This document shows, piece by piece, positions 48,376 through 59,918 of a DNA stretch of 64,000 bases. Position numbers and translations under genes: made by a program. The DNA comes from Elysia crispata (taxonomy: Eukaryota; Mollusca; Gastropoda; Plakobranchidae): NCBI GenBank assembly GCA_033675545.1, contig JAWDGP010006193.1:588501-652500 (forward strand). Direction: 5' to 3'. Numbering within the stretch: the first letter of the stretch is position 1; each line of letters opens with the position of its first letter. The notes under the pieces were generated by a model. It worked only from the letters and a program-made list of their open reading frames with translations. It had not been told where the DNA came from and did no database searches.

Positions 48376-49878
48376 ATTACTACAAGCTGTGAACCCCGTT
48401 CTACAAAAAGGACCATGGTGTCAGTTTGCGGGGAAAATAGGCTTATAAATGGTCTTGATATCAATACTTTTACTTAAATTATCCAGATATATGCCTCCAC
48501 CTACCCATCTTTACCTAGAATCTAGATATCTCGATAGTTCTTATTCCAAACAAAACATTTAGTATAAAGGACTTAAATCCTTTTGGAATAAAGGAAATCG
48601 ACTAATTCCATACTTTCCCTATATATTTTTAGTTCCTTTTAACCGCTTATTAGTAAGCTTTGAATTTTCGCATTTAGTGTATAAAATATGCACTGTCTAA
48701 CTGGAATTCTTAGCTTGGCAGATATTTAAAGCTACATTATAATGAAAGATTTAAAAAAATTGTAAGCCTAAAAGTAAAATCTAGATTTCACTATTTGTAG
48801 ATCTTAACCTTTTGATTGAGTTTAGCTGCTATAAATATCTAGGTCCTTGATCTAGAATCTATGTTGAAGCAAATTTTTAGATTCTTTACTTAGAGCTTCA
48901 ATATCATCAAGAATGATCTGTTTCAAACGGTTTAAAATCGACCGCCGTCTACATTGTGCGCGTACTTTCAGTTTCAACTTTCATTTATGCCGTCTGTGCC
49001 CAGCTGTGCTTACAGGAAATAGTTCGCACATTGGCCTTTTTCTTTTAAGAAAATAATAATCACATTTTTGCCTTTAATTAAAAAAAAAAAAAACTATTTT
49101 GCTGAAAAATAATATTACACTCAATCTTTAGGGCAATTAACAACTTAAGGCCGAATTTGACGTTCTTAGGTGGTCTAGAAATGCTCGGTAGATGGTCCTC
49201 ATTTGTTTGCCTAGCTCCATTATATATTATTATCATTTTACTTAGCATAAAAAAAAAAACAAAAAACAAAAACGATTTTTTTTCATGATATTTTGTCAAA
49301 CAAAATTATGTGCGCACCCGCAGGAACCCATAATAAATACTATTATTATGGCCAACTTCACACGCAAATGATAAATTTTGTTCCATTCTCGAATCTAAAA
49401 ACATAACCAGAGAGTGTAAATCTTCCTAATCATTCATTGAATTTATAGAAAGTTTGGTCATTTATTTTATTCGAAAATAAGTAAAAACCTTTTCGCTTCT
49501 GTTAAAAAAAAAAAAATTAAACTTTTGCAACAACATACAAATATCGATCTTTTAACTTCTTGCTGCTATTACAACATAATGGTCAACCACCGATACATTT
49601 ATGTTCTGCACACACGCATTTTGATATTCTTCTTAACGTATAGGGAATAAAAAAAAGAGTAAAAACCCCGACCGATACCTTTATGACCATCCGGTTCCAA
49701 GAAACTCCTACAGGGCTGACAGCTAGCAAGATATCTGTAACAATACCTTTTTTCCTTGTCACCATGCCCTTCATTTTTGAAACGTCATGCACCCTTATAA
49801 ATTTTGATAATGCCACTAATTTACATCTCAATCTGAACATACCTTTTTCATTTGAAGACTTGATATGTTTTTCCCCAG

Positions 49879-51001
49879 ATTTTTTGTTCACTGTCTCGTT
49901 TGTTTTGCTAATGGTCATCCCCACTCAGACCAGGCCCCAAAGCTTGCTGACCATCAACCCCTACAGAGAATTTTGCCTGGGGCCGTGTCGCGGCACCTGC
50001 ACCCTCTTTGTAAGTAGAGATGGCCACACACAGGGACAAGATGCTACATAGTACATCACAGTGTTTTACCTCACCTTTCCAAATTTCATTGCTATCGACG
50101 TCACAGTTGCAGAGAATCATGCCCATGACATAAGTATATATATCGCACTATATTTTTCTAAGCTGTTGTTACATTATGCGAATAGTACACTATGCATTAT
50201 AAAATTATAGTTGCCAAGTCTAGAGAGTGCAACAGATGTTTTATTCATTTCAGAGACAAAGCAAACACATGTAACACTAAAATTATCTGAACCATCTATG
50301 TTTGAGTTGGTAGGAATAATTTTATCTACGGTTCTTTTTATTTCATGAAGTCTCTAGGTTGCTCCTTACCTAGCTGCCAGGTGTGCATGGCCTCCTGCGA
50401 GGACGTGTGCGACACAAGAGGAAGGCTCGCATTTCCTGACGTCTTAGGTATCGGGGGTATTTTCCCCTTCTTCTCTAGGCAGGGCCAGAATGCTTTTGAG
50501 GGTCTTTTCTCGATACTCACTCAGAGCCGAGGTTCACCCTCATCTCCAAACAGCAATGGCCTGTTAAATCTTTTCTTCGGTGGACAACCAGTGTCATATC
50601 CACTCTCTACGAAAGCAGGCTCTAAAAATGGCAGCGGACTATTTGACTTGCTCCACGGAGGACGGCCAGGTGCACAATATGGAGAGTCATCTAAGACGGA
50701 GAGCAAAACAAAAGGCCCTACTATACTTGACTTGTTTCAATCGTTTAAGAACTTCAGTGGTCCTTTTCTCGAATCCATCTCGGAGACCTTAAAAAATGGC
50801 ACAACCGCATTCAACGCTGCGGGTGAAGTTTCTCAAAAAATAAATGACTTCAACAGCGCAGATGATACTGACAATACCGACACAAGATCTATAGCTAACA
50901 CAAGTTTTACTTCTGATTTAATCTTGACACCTATCAAGGGTAATCATGTAGATGGGTCGTCAGGCAATCTTTTATTGGGACCAGTCAGTGATGCCGAGTA
51001 A
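49879..51001 (+). CDS. Secreted six-cysteine protein, unrecognised (exons 2 and 3)
   Basis: Two well-formed exons. Exon 2 (49879-50009) follows a TTTTTCCCCAG acceptor and ends at CTCTTT/GTAAGT. It encodes a hydrophobic signal-peptide-like run (FLFTVSFVLLMVIPTQT) and then three cysteines. Exon 3 (50381-51001) starts after GCTGCCAG in phase 0, supplies three more cysteines and runs 206 residues to TAA. Across the junction the spacing is C-x3-C-x3-C-x4-C-x3-C-x3-C. The rest is Ser/Gly/Asn-rich with weakly repeated motifs: GLFSILTQSRG, GLLNLFFGGQP, GLFDLLHGGRP, ILDLFQSFK. Three N-glycosylation sequons (NFS, NGT, NTS) fit secretion. The start codon lies in an upstream exon; one candidate is ATGAAGG at 47326-47332. 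I recognise no family. An alternative acceptor at 50356 would break the frame. Confidence 0.5.
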
Positions 51002-51143
51002 ATCAGAAACGTAACATCGACGCCAGTGCATGATACTAAATTATACAATATCATCACTGTAGTAGCGAATTGTCGTGTTTCTGTCTCTACAAAGCTTGGA
51101 TAACTCTTTTAGATTAGTGTAGGGAAGGAAACCCTCTTTGATC

Positions 51144-51177
51144 TCTCTCTCTCTCTCTCTCTCTTTTTCTCTCTCTG
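51144..51177. repeat. Short (TC)n tract
   Basis: About 34 bp of CT with one TTT interruption in the presumed 3' UTR of the six-cysteine gene. No clear AATAAA was seen between 51001 and the repeat array. Confidence 0.85.
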
Positions 51178-51654
51178 CTAATGTACCGTCCATCTGTTCA
51201 CCACCTCACCCTCTCTTTTCTATTTGTTAGTAAAATTTAATGCTCTCATCATTAGCTATGAGTCTCTTCTATCAAAAATATTCCGTGCTCTGCTTGATTT
51301 TTTTTTTTTAAAGTGTAACTGTTATAGTCTCAGCCATCGATATGTCAGGTAATACAGCACTGATTGCCGTTTTCCGCCATATTTAGTTAATTTCTTATTT
51401 AAGTTTATAATTTGTTATTTACAGTTTGGTTTTTAATGTTACATTTATTGCCCTTTCTACTTCTATTTTGAGTCATTTATGGGTGGAGTTTATTGTTTTA
51501 CCTTAATTTCGAGTCAGTTTTTTTTTTCGTTTATTTTCTTTAAATTTGTTTATTTAGCTCTCTGTTCCTTAGACCTCAGATTCTATGTTCTTTTTAAATA
51601 GAAACGACCAGGGCATCCTGCTTGATCTTGTCATCCTTGAATCTACGGCCCTAT

Positions 51655-53245
51655 CCCTTTAAATTCCCCGGCAGATATATTGAAATTTGGCAATTTATAG
51701 AGATACAAACACTATAATTCGATTCCACAGTGACGATATTGATTATAGGCTATTTATAGAGTTCGAAACACTAGAATTCGATTCCACGGCGGCATACTTG
51801 AAATTATGCTATTTATAGAGATGGAAAAATAGAATTCCCCGGCGGCCGTATTTAAATTATGCTATTCTAGAGATCGAAAAGTTAGAATTCTTTGGCGGCC
51901 ATTTTGAAATTATGCTATTTGTAGAGATAGAAAAATTAAAATTCAATTCCTAAGCGGCCATATTGAAACTATGCTATTTAGAGAGTTCGATTCCACAGTG
52001 GCAATATCCTATTTGTAAAGGTAGAAGAAAAAAAAGAATTTGATTCCCCGTCAGCCATATTGAAATTATGCTCTTTGTGGAGATAGGGAAGTTAGAATCC
52101 GATTCCCCGGCGGCCATATTGAAATTATGCTATGTATCGAGATGGAAACATTAGAATTCAAGTACTCGGCAGCCAAATTAAAATTATGCTATTTATAGAG
52201 ATCGAAACACAACAACTCGATTTCCTGAGGGCCATATTGACATAATGCTAGTTATAGAGATTGAAAACTTAAAGTAAGAATTCCCGGGCGGCCATATCGA
52301 AAATAAGCTATATACAGAGGAAAAAAATTAGAATTCCCTGGCGGCCATATTGAAATTATGCTATTTATAGAGATGGAAAAAATAAAATTAATCGGCAGCG
52401 ATATTGAAATTTTGCTATTTATAGAGATCGCCATATTAGAATTCCCCGGCGGCCATATTGAAATTATGCTATTTAGAGAGATTGAAAACTTAAAATTCTC
52501 CGGCGGCCATATTGAAATTATGCTACTTATAGAGATGGAAAAAGTAGAATTAATCATCGGCCATATTGGAATTATGCTATTTATAGAGATGCCAAATTAT
52601 AATAAATGGCGGCCATATTGGAATTAACTATTTATAGAGATTGAAAACTTAAAATTTCCCGGCGGCCATATTGAAATTATGCTATTTATAGAGAACGAAA
52701 AAATAGAATTAAGCGGCGGCCATATTGGAATAATGCTATTTATAGAGATCGAAACCTTGAAATTCCCCGGCGACCTTTTTGAAATTATGCTATTTATAGA
52801 GATAGACAAATGAGAATTTGATTCCACGGCGGCCATATTGATTAATGCTATTTAATAAGCTCGAAAAATTAGATTTCCCGGCGGCCATATTGAAATAATG
52901 CCTTTTTTTTAGAGATAGAAACTTTAGAATTAGATATTTAGAACTAGAATTGTATTCCCCGGCGGCCATATTAGTATCCTATTTATAGAGATAGAAAAAT
53001 CTAAATTGGATTCCCCGGCGGCCATATTAAAATTTTTCTGTTTATAGAGATAGACAAATAAGAATTTGATTCTCTTGCGGCTATATTGAAATAATGTTAT
53101 TTTTAGAGATAGAAACTCTAGGTTTGGATTTTATAACTAAAATTGGACCCCCCGGTGGCCAATTTTTATTAAGCTATTTATAGAGATAGAAAAATTAAAA
53201 CTGAATTCCCCCCGGCCATATTGTTATTAAGCTATTTATAGAAAA
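51655..53245. repeat. Degenerate 54-bp tandem repeat array
   Basis: Roughly 28-30 diverged copies of a unit of about 54 bp: GGCGGCCATATTGAAATTAT, then GCTATTTATAGAGAT, then an A-rich linker ending near GAATTCCCC. Spacing of the GCGGCCATAT core in the better preserved middle (52341, 52395, 52449, 52503) is exactly 54. The array begins about 650 bp after the stop of the six-cysteine gene. Confidence 0.9.
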
Positions 53246-53318
53246 GGGGATCCAATTCTAATATTTCTATCTCTAAAAATAGCATAACAACAATATAGCC
53301 ACCAGAGAATCGAATTTT
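53245..53318 (-). repeat. Inverted copy of the 54-bp repeat at the array end
   Basis: The reverse complement reads GGTGGCTATATTG, then TTATGCTATTTTTAGAGAT, then TAGAATTGGATCCCC. This is the same unit as the array but in opposite orientation, directly after the last forward copy. It can form a hairpin with its neighbour. Confidence 0.8.
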
Positions 53319-53352
53319 TAACAGTCTCCCTTTTTGGCTTAGTTATATTTAA

Positions 53353-54040
53353 TCAACGTATCTTGCGTTGTTCAAGTGAATCCTTTCTAAGTATGCTTTT
53401 CTTTTTGTTTTCTGCTTGTGTGTCAGTAGCGACTCTAGCGTTGGGTGTTTGGAAAGTCTCCGTTCTATCCTCCTCGTCTGTGTCCTCTGAATTAAGAGTC
53501 GTTTTGATTTTGTCGGTCAGGGCCTTCTGTGTTAGAATTTCCAATTTCTTAGTCTTCTTTCTTTTCTATGGTCGAGGCGATTACATTGTTCTTTATGCTT
53601 TCCTCTATTTCTCCTCCACCTTTTTCCTTCCTTTCAACTTTCTTTGGTTAATCTTTCGTACATTCTTTGTTTTGTGAGCTTTTCAGTCATACCTCGCCTC
53701 CTCCGATACTCTCTCCGCCTGAGAGCGCGCTCACATAATTTCTCGGGTGAGCTGTGTTCTGCACTTCTCGTCTTCCTAACACACTTTCTACTTTGCCCTT
53801 CTCTGCCCTCTTTTCAAACATTTGTAGGGCCAGTGTTCAGTAATATTGCACCAGCAACACTCATGTCTTCGATTTCTTATTTCAACAAACCACAACATTT
53901 ATTTAACAGTTTTGCTGTCTCTAAAATTTACCTTTACACAATGGGGTACGTTTTTGGGTCTATTCGACCGTTGTCTTTAGCGTCTTCGGGTCTGCTCACT
54001 GTTGCCTCTTGCCTTAGATTTCTCTTTATAATTTATGGCT
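53353..54040 (-). pseudogene. Possible decayed coding sequence, unidentified
   Basis: The minus strand shows several adjoining frames of charged, non-repetitive residues, for example DMSVAGAILLNTGPTNV, SPEKLCERALRRRESIGGG, NNVIASTIEKKED and RTETFQTPNARVATDTQAE. Stops and frame shifts interrupt them. The plus strand is correspondingly hydrophobic. This pattern suits a dead gene or element body, but no family was recognised and chance cannot be excluded. Confidence 0.25.
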
Positions 54041-54753
54041 TCTAATTTTAGTTTGGGTGGAGCCCATAATATTCTTAAATTTAAGTTTTCTTCTTCTCTT
54101 CTTTTAAAGTGCAGAGAGAATGGTTGGTTGTTGACTGTTGAGTAATGATAATGGAAATTTTTTTAAAGGCTTTCATTATGTTACAAGCATGTTTATGTAT
54201 TGCAAACAAGTGAACAACAAAGAGTTTTTGATTTTCTGTCTTTTAGTTATGTAATACATATTTTCGTACATACAACTTTCCAAGTCTCAGACCATGCATT
54301 CACTAACCCAGACATTAGCTAATAACAGCACATCCCTGTTTAAAAAAAAATCTTATGCTAAAACCAGCAACACCATACTTGTACATATAATACACACTAC
54401 GTCAGGGACACCCAAAACAAATTACAAATACATGTACACTGTTCCACTTCCAGACTTAGAAACTAGCATTGGGCAATACATAGAACTGAGAAAATATGAC
54501 TGAGTGAAAAATTTTACAACCCATTCCAATAAAAGTGATAATCTCTCATTGGACGAAGTGTCAGCAACAGACTTGCTGTAGTTCTAAAATACTTTTAAAT
54601 CACCAACATCATATTTGTCAAGTGAAATAACCATTCACAAAATACAATGAAATTAACAAATTTAATTCATAAGCAAATAAAAGATTTATTGGGTGTTTGT
54701 ATAAATTATGTTTTGTAAACAGAGGTATCCATCTTAAGAAACCCCCAACATTT
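54041..54753. other. 3' flank of the bL36m gene, no other gene seen
   Basis: AT-rich DNA holding the probable bL36m polyadenylation site at 54685-54690 and nothing else recognised. Confidence 0.6.
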
Positions 54754-55305
54754 TCAAAGTTGAGCACCCAGTTTTCCAACTACCCAGTTGTGTGAAATGG
54801 CTATGCGGTCCACGTTACGTTCTGCCTGGCGATAATGAACTTTGTGGAAGTCTAGTGCTTTCAACCATTTCCCTGTGGTGTAATCCTCCTTCCACATCTT
54901 ACGCTTTGCTACTCGCTTCATTTGTTTGTGGCGTGGGTGATCACTGCATTCAACGTGCTTCCTACCATGGCGCCACACAAAATAGCAACCAGGACATATA
55001 AGGCGAGGTCTTAGTGCTGCCTGGTAAAACCTTCGCTGTTCAAGCTGACAAAAGAATTGTGTTTCTGTATTGCTAACACCATAATTGCTACAGAGTCCAA
55101 CTATTAAAGATCTAGGCTGGGAATTTAATAGCTTGGATTGAGCACAAGAGGAGCTGAAAAAACATCCTTGGAAATTTATGACCAATCTTTTTGAGTTTGT
55201 GTGACAATATTGCCATGCAGACATGACAGAGGATTTGTTGCCTGTTGATGCTTTGAATAATTTGGTGAAGATGGAAGAAGCTAACCCAGAAACTCTGCCA
55301 GCCAT
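54754..55305 (-). CDS. MRPL36: Mitochondrial large ribosomal subunit protein bL36m
   Basis: Single-exon frame of 183 residues. The bL36 zinc ribbon lies at about 98-128: LRPRLICPGCYFVWRHGRK, then VEC and SDHPRHKQ. Ligands are probably Cys104, Cys107, Cys120 and His126, with the family's C-x2-C-x12-C spacing and the HPRHKQ ending seen in animal MRPL36. Residues 1-90 form a basic, Ser/Thr-rich leader as expected for mitochondrial import. About 55 residues follow the zinc ribbon (KRVAKRKMWKEDYTTGK and onward), whereas human MRPL36 ends just after it, so the C-terminus is unusually long. A polyadenylation signal (AATAAA on the minus strand, 54685-54690) lies about 65 bases past the stop. The assigned start is the first ATG of the frame. 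Confidence 0.85.
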   Translation of the reverse strand: MAGRVSGLASSIFTKLFKASTGNKSSVMSAWQYCHTNSKRLVINFQGCFFSSSCAQSKLLNSQPRSLIVGLCSNYGVSNTETQFFCQLEQRRFYQAALRPRLICPGCYFVWRHGRKHVECSDHPRHKQMKRVAKRKMWKEDYTTGKWLKALDFHKVHYRQAERNVDRIAISHNWVVGKLGAQL

Positions 55306-58300
55306 TCTTCAATTTCAAGGGTGTGCTTGGAAATCAAAAACAATTCTGAAAACAGAGAAAAAAAAATCATCATGCTGGAGGAAGAGGATTTGGAGTTAGG
55401 GGGATGTTTAAAACATGCCTGACGCAAACATGTACCTTTGTTTTCTCAGGATATGCCTAGCCTAGGTTTGAAATTACACTTTGCCACAAGTTAGAGTATT
55501 ATGGTTTGAAATATTTATGACAATACCTGCAACATTTTCAAATAGTTTTGAAACTTTGTGTATATGTTTAAGATTATTCTTAACTTTTTTCTGCGGGTGA
55601 GTTTAGGCTGTGCCTTAACCCTGATCATTTTACAAAAACAATGACACACCATATCACATGCAGTGTTTGAATGTATGTGTCTCTTATTGAGAATACACAG
55701 TGCCCCATAAAGCACAAAATGCATAAAAATTATATCACATAATTTATGTACAACTTTCTTTAAAAAAAAAAAAATTATTGAATAAGAAGGGGTATAAAAA
55801 AAACTCCTCCCAAAAAATTGAGTACCCAGCTCCAAAAGTCGAGGACAAAAGGTTTAGAACTAAATCTGGTCTGATAGTGATAATGACAGTGTTGCTAAGC
55901 CAATATAAGACAAAATCTTTTTAGATATTTTAAGAACAAGTTATGTAGAAAAATAAATTATATCAAAAGCTAGGTAAGAATTAACAGTGTAAAAAAAAAA
56001 ATTGTTGCTGAGCACTGCAAACATATTGAGTGTATTTATCCTTGAGGCAAAAGGCCTAAATGAACTTTTTACAAAAGTCTAAGTTATCAAAAGATACAAC
56101 AATGATTGCTTTAATGAGGGTTCAAAGTCATTTACAAACAACCAACCTGCACCAGTATCTGCAACACTATATATGACATACATTTGAGGGGTCCACTAAA
56201 TTTGAAACACAATGTACCCTGACTTTTTCTTTATCTTCCAAAAAAAATCCTTTCGTTTATCAAAATTTACCTTAAAGTTAAATTAAATTTTTTTCGTAAT
56301 TGGCAGCTTTAAATTAAGTTTCTGATATTTCTGGATTGATGCATTAAAAAACAAAACAAAACAAACCAACATGACTTTATTTCTCCATTGATGTATCTAG
56401 AGTATTACCAACGTTCCAACTCGTACAATTATTCATGTAAAGTAGCCTGTTTAAATCAAATCCTTAATACAAAATCCTTTGGCTTCAGACCAGTAATAGA
56501 CAGACGAATCTTCAGAAAGCCAATTCCTAAGTGAATGAGAGAGAGACTGTAGGTGGAGGGAAGGGACCTGGCCGGAAAAGTTAGCACATGTGTGCTAATA
56601 CAGAAAATCCTGCATATAACGAGATACTCTGGTCTCACAGTGTTTCTTTATTGAATCCAAAATCTTGTTGGATAAATTTTAAAAGTAACTTTTAAATGAG
56701 AAAAAAAATATTCATCTTCAAGGGCAATAGCCTACCGACACTTAACTTCAAATCCATTACCCTCCTTTATTGCTCAACCAAATGAATGGGCCAGGCTAAG
56801 TATTGCGGAAGTGAAGTTTTGCTTCCTTTTCTTTTTGTCTATTTCATAAAAAGTATTTTTCTCTAAAAGAAACAACTTCTTTGACTCTTCATTTTTAAAA
56901 GTTCGTTGAATGCAAGGTTTGTTGGAGCCATGACATAAGGCACCACAAGGGAAGTAAACAACCAAAGCGGAATTACCACATAATTATCTCCCTTGTTCTT
57001 ATCAACTAACCGCGTGTCTATAAAGCCACTCTTTACCCTTCCCATCATTGCCCAAGTTACTACTGCTTTGACTCTTTGATCCTCCTCCCAATGCATTTGC
57101 TGCTGCTCCCTTTCCCCTCTCTTTTTATTATCTTTGTCCTGCATATCAATACTCTGCTCTCTCGGCTATCCTTAGTATTACTATGGCATAATGGGTGCCC
57201 AACATCTACACACTTCAAGAATTTCTTAACAACCAGCAGGGGACCTTTTGATTGAACTTCAACTACATAGTTTCTAAGCATAAAAGCATTCTATAGTGGA
57301 TTATGCCAATACTTGTAATTTGTTGAACCCAAAGATGGGTCTGAGATTAGTTTGTTTGATGCAAGATATTTTAAGAGAGCCAATAAAGAAAAAAAAACCA
57401 GAATTTTTACTCTCTTCGTTGCATGTAAAGTGTTCTTTGAATCCGAGTTCCTTGGACTCCAGGTGTATTATATAGATCTGCATATTTTAATCTTGTTTAA
57501 GCTCACCCCTTTTCTCTTGCCAGAGCTTTAATGGGCCTAGCCCATATTATCCCCTCCCTGTCTTCTATTTTTCCTGCCATTACAACTTGCACGAGCAACA
57601 GCACTAGGTCTGGAATGCTCAGATGGCCTTTTGTTTTCTTCATCACCCTATCGCACTGGCCCTTCCTCTCTTACCGTTACACACACAAATCTTCAATAGC
57701 TGCCGCCCTTTTCTATATAAAGTTATTTCGGCCTAGACAAAGCGCCAAACATGTTGGCTAGCGTGTAAGTTAACATTTACAATGGTTTTGTTCTTCTATT
57801 AAAGCCCAGTACAGCCTTCCTTCATCTTGCTTTTAAACCCTAGGTTGGTATTTCACACTCGATCGATCCACAGTTTATTCATTAAGGCAAAGTGGAAAAA
57901 AAAAGGGGGACTTCGTCAACCCCTCTTTGACTTGAGCCTGAGGTCTCCTTGGGTTCGAACTCATTGAATTGAGGTTCACTTCCATGTAAACAAATGAGCG
58001 CACTGGGTAAGGAGTCCCTGTGTTGGTTCAAGACTTCCCTTCCTATAACAAAATGTTTGACACCTTGGACAAAACGCTCTCTTGATCTAGATCTAGATCT
58101 ACTTATGAAAAACCTAATGAGTTTTTGAGTTTCCGAGTGTGAACATGACAGCCAAAATGAATCCTATTCATGATCTAGATTACATGTCTTCTAATTTAAA
58201 AAAAAATGACTAGATTTAGATCTAGACCCTAGATCTAGGGTATTATTGCAGTTATCGGCCCGACTCACCCTAAGCTTTAAAATTGTATTTAACTTAATGA

Positions 58301-58804
58301 ATCTGGTATGCTGAACACGAATATGTAGATTTTATTCGTCGCAAAGAAATACTTTTCAAAATATAAACAGTTTTGTGTTGCTCTAGAATCCCATTAAACT
58401 AGATCTAGAATCTAGTACTAGTCTAGTTTCGATTTCGTCGGGAAACATTCAATTATAAAGCCTAATGTGAGTTGGACCGATATCAGCAAATTTACCGAAT
58501 CTAGACAATCTCAACTCAAAACCAATAGCGACTCTATCTTTCAGACATAATGAAAGCTGGCACAAACAAGACCACAAAGTCCAGTGAATATTCTACTCTT
58601 CTTAGGGCTAAATATCTCACACCTAGACAAACTTAGTGACTGGGGTTCGACTTGAGCTAACATGTAATTCACACGGACTTAGAAATCAGTTGAAGGGCGC
58701 AGCCATCTTAAAAATTGAGAAAAAGGGAAACAACTGCTAAAACTTAATTGAAACTTCTTTTCTTTATCAGTAAAATTATGTTATATTTACCACTGACAAC
58801 ATCT
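55306..58804. other. Intergenic DNA between bL36m and tRNA-Pro
   Basis: It contains the bL36m promoter side, a possible SINE (57890-58085) and a cluster of AGATCTAGA palindromes (58080-58440). Frames at 56774-57281 on the minus strand overlap one another and match nothing recognised. Confidence 0.6.
57890..58085 (-). repeat. Possible tRNA-derived SINE
   Basis: GAGTTCGAACCC on the minus strand (57950-57962) is a good B box. Upstream, GACTCCTTACCCAGTGCGCTC is a loose A-box region about 50 bp away. The B box is nearly palindromic, so the orientation is uncertain. Confidence 0.3.
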
Positions 58805-58876
58805 GGCTCGTTGGTCTAGGGGTATGATTCTCGCTTAGGGTGCGAGAGGTCCCGGGTTCAAATCCCGGACGAGCCC
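58805..58876 (+). tRNA. tRNA-Pro (AGG)
   Basis: A 72-nt cloverleaf. The acceptor stem is GGCTCGT paired with ACGAGCC and C is the discriminator. The anticodon arm is CTCGC-TTAGGGT-GCGAG with anticodon AGG. The T arm is CCGGG-TTCAAAT-CCCGG. Box A (TGGTCTAGGGGT) and box B (GGTTCAAATCC) are intact, there is no intron, and no CCA is encoded, as in eukaryotic nuclear tRNA genes. Stems pair perfectly, so it looks functional rather than a SINE head. Confidence 0.95.
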
Positions 58877-59849
58877 AAATTTTGCTATTTTTAACGCTCT
58901 TTCGTAGTCGAATAAATTCAATTGTAGACTTTTTAATTTTTCCCTTCACTTATTTCTTTGAAGACACCTATACAATACTTTTTAGTTTCTTACCGATATT
59001 GCTAGATGCCATAATTAGCCACCTGCAAATTATTCTCTAGATTGTATAAGAAGATTAAAGCGAAACGAAACAAAACAATTTGACTGTTCTTCATACTGTT
59101 TATACAGACGTTTGAAATGAACATGCGAAATCTGACGAACGAAACGGAAGTTTTATTCTAGATTCATTGCCGTTACACAATCGGGACTCGTCATTTCATA
59201 AATCAATCATTTTGTGTGCTTGCTATAGTAGTTACGTTTGGAATAAAACTGGTCGTGCCAAGACAAAAGTAAATAATTATGGTAATGAACCTATAAAGTC
59301 AAGTCAAGACCGGTAGACTTGGAATATAATGGCTGATCCTCTTTGGGTTGATCGCGTTGAACGTCATCTCGGGTTCGGGTCTGTGTAGTACGGTATATTG
59401 ACAGCTATTTTTGCCGCGGTCTCTGCCACACGCATTGTAGTTAAAATTAGAGTGTGTTTCAAATCAATATTACCTTAGCTATTTGTGTAGTATGAGTTTT
59501 GCCGGCTGCCACAATTAATTTCTATTTTTTTTTCATCATCTTACTGTTTCTTTTGCTCCATCTTTCGTTACACTGCTCTCTATTTCTTATCTATTATTTT
59601 TACATCTGAACCCGGGTATTTATTGTTTGTTTCTCCTCTCTCTCATGTTCTCTTGCTTCACTCACCATCATACCTATGTCTCTCATGAAACAATTAAAAA
59701 AAAAACTTCTCAATCTCTCATTTCAATTTCAGCTTTTCCTTTTTCTCTCTTTCTTTCTTTTTCTTTTTTTTTTTTTTCAATCTCTCCCTCTTTCTTGATC
59801 TCACTCTATCCCTCTTAATGTCTCCATTAGTTTTTTTCCCCTCGCTCCC

Positions 59850-59852
<3 letters not shown>

Positions 59853-59914
<62 letters not shown>
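59853..59914. repeat. (TC)n microsatellite
   Basis: About 62 bp of CT within a broader pyrimidine-rich stretch (59510-60060). Confidence 0.96.

Positions 59915-59918
<4 letters not shown>

Noticed and set aside
49683-50051. 122-residue frame as an independent gene
   Set aside because: Only its right part (from 49879) looks coding and it ends by reading through a strong GTAAGT donor, so it is treated as exon 2 of the six-cysteine gene.
52252-52836. Repetitive proteins on both strands
   Set aside because: By-product of the 54-bp repeat, whose unit length is a multiple of three.
56774-57281. Overlapping minus-strand frames right of bL36m
   Set aside because: Frames overlap, lack splice-consistent boundaries and match no known motif.
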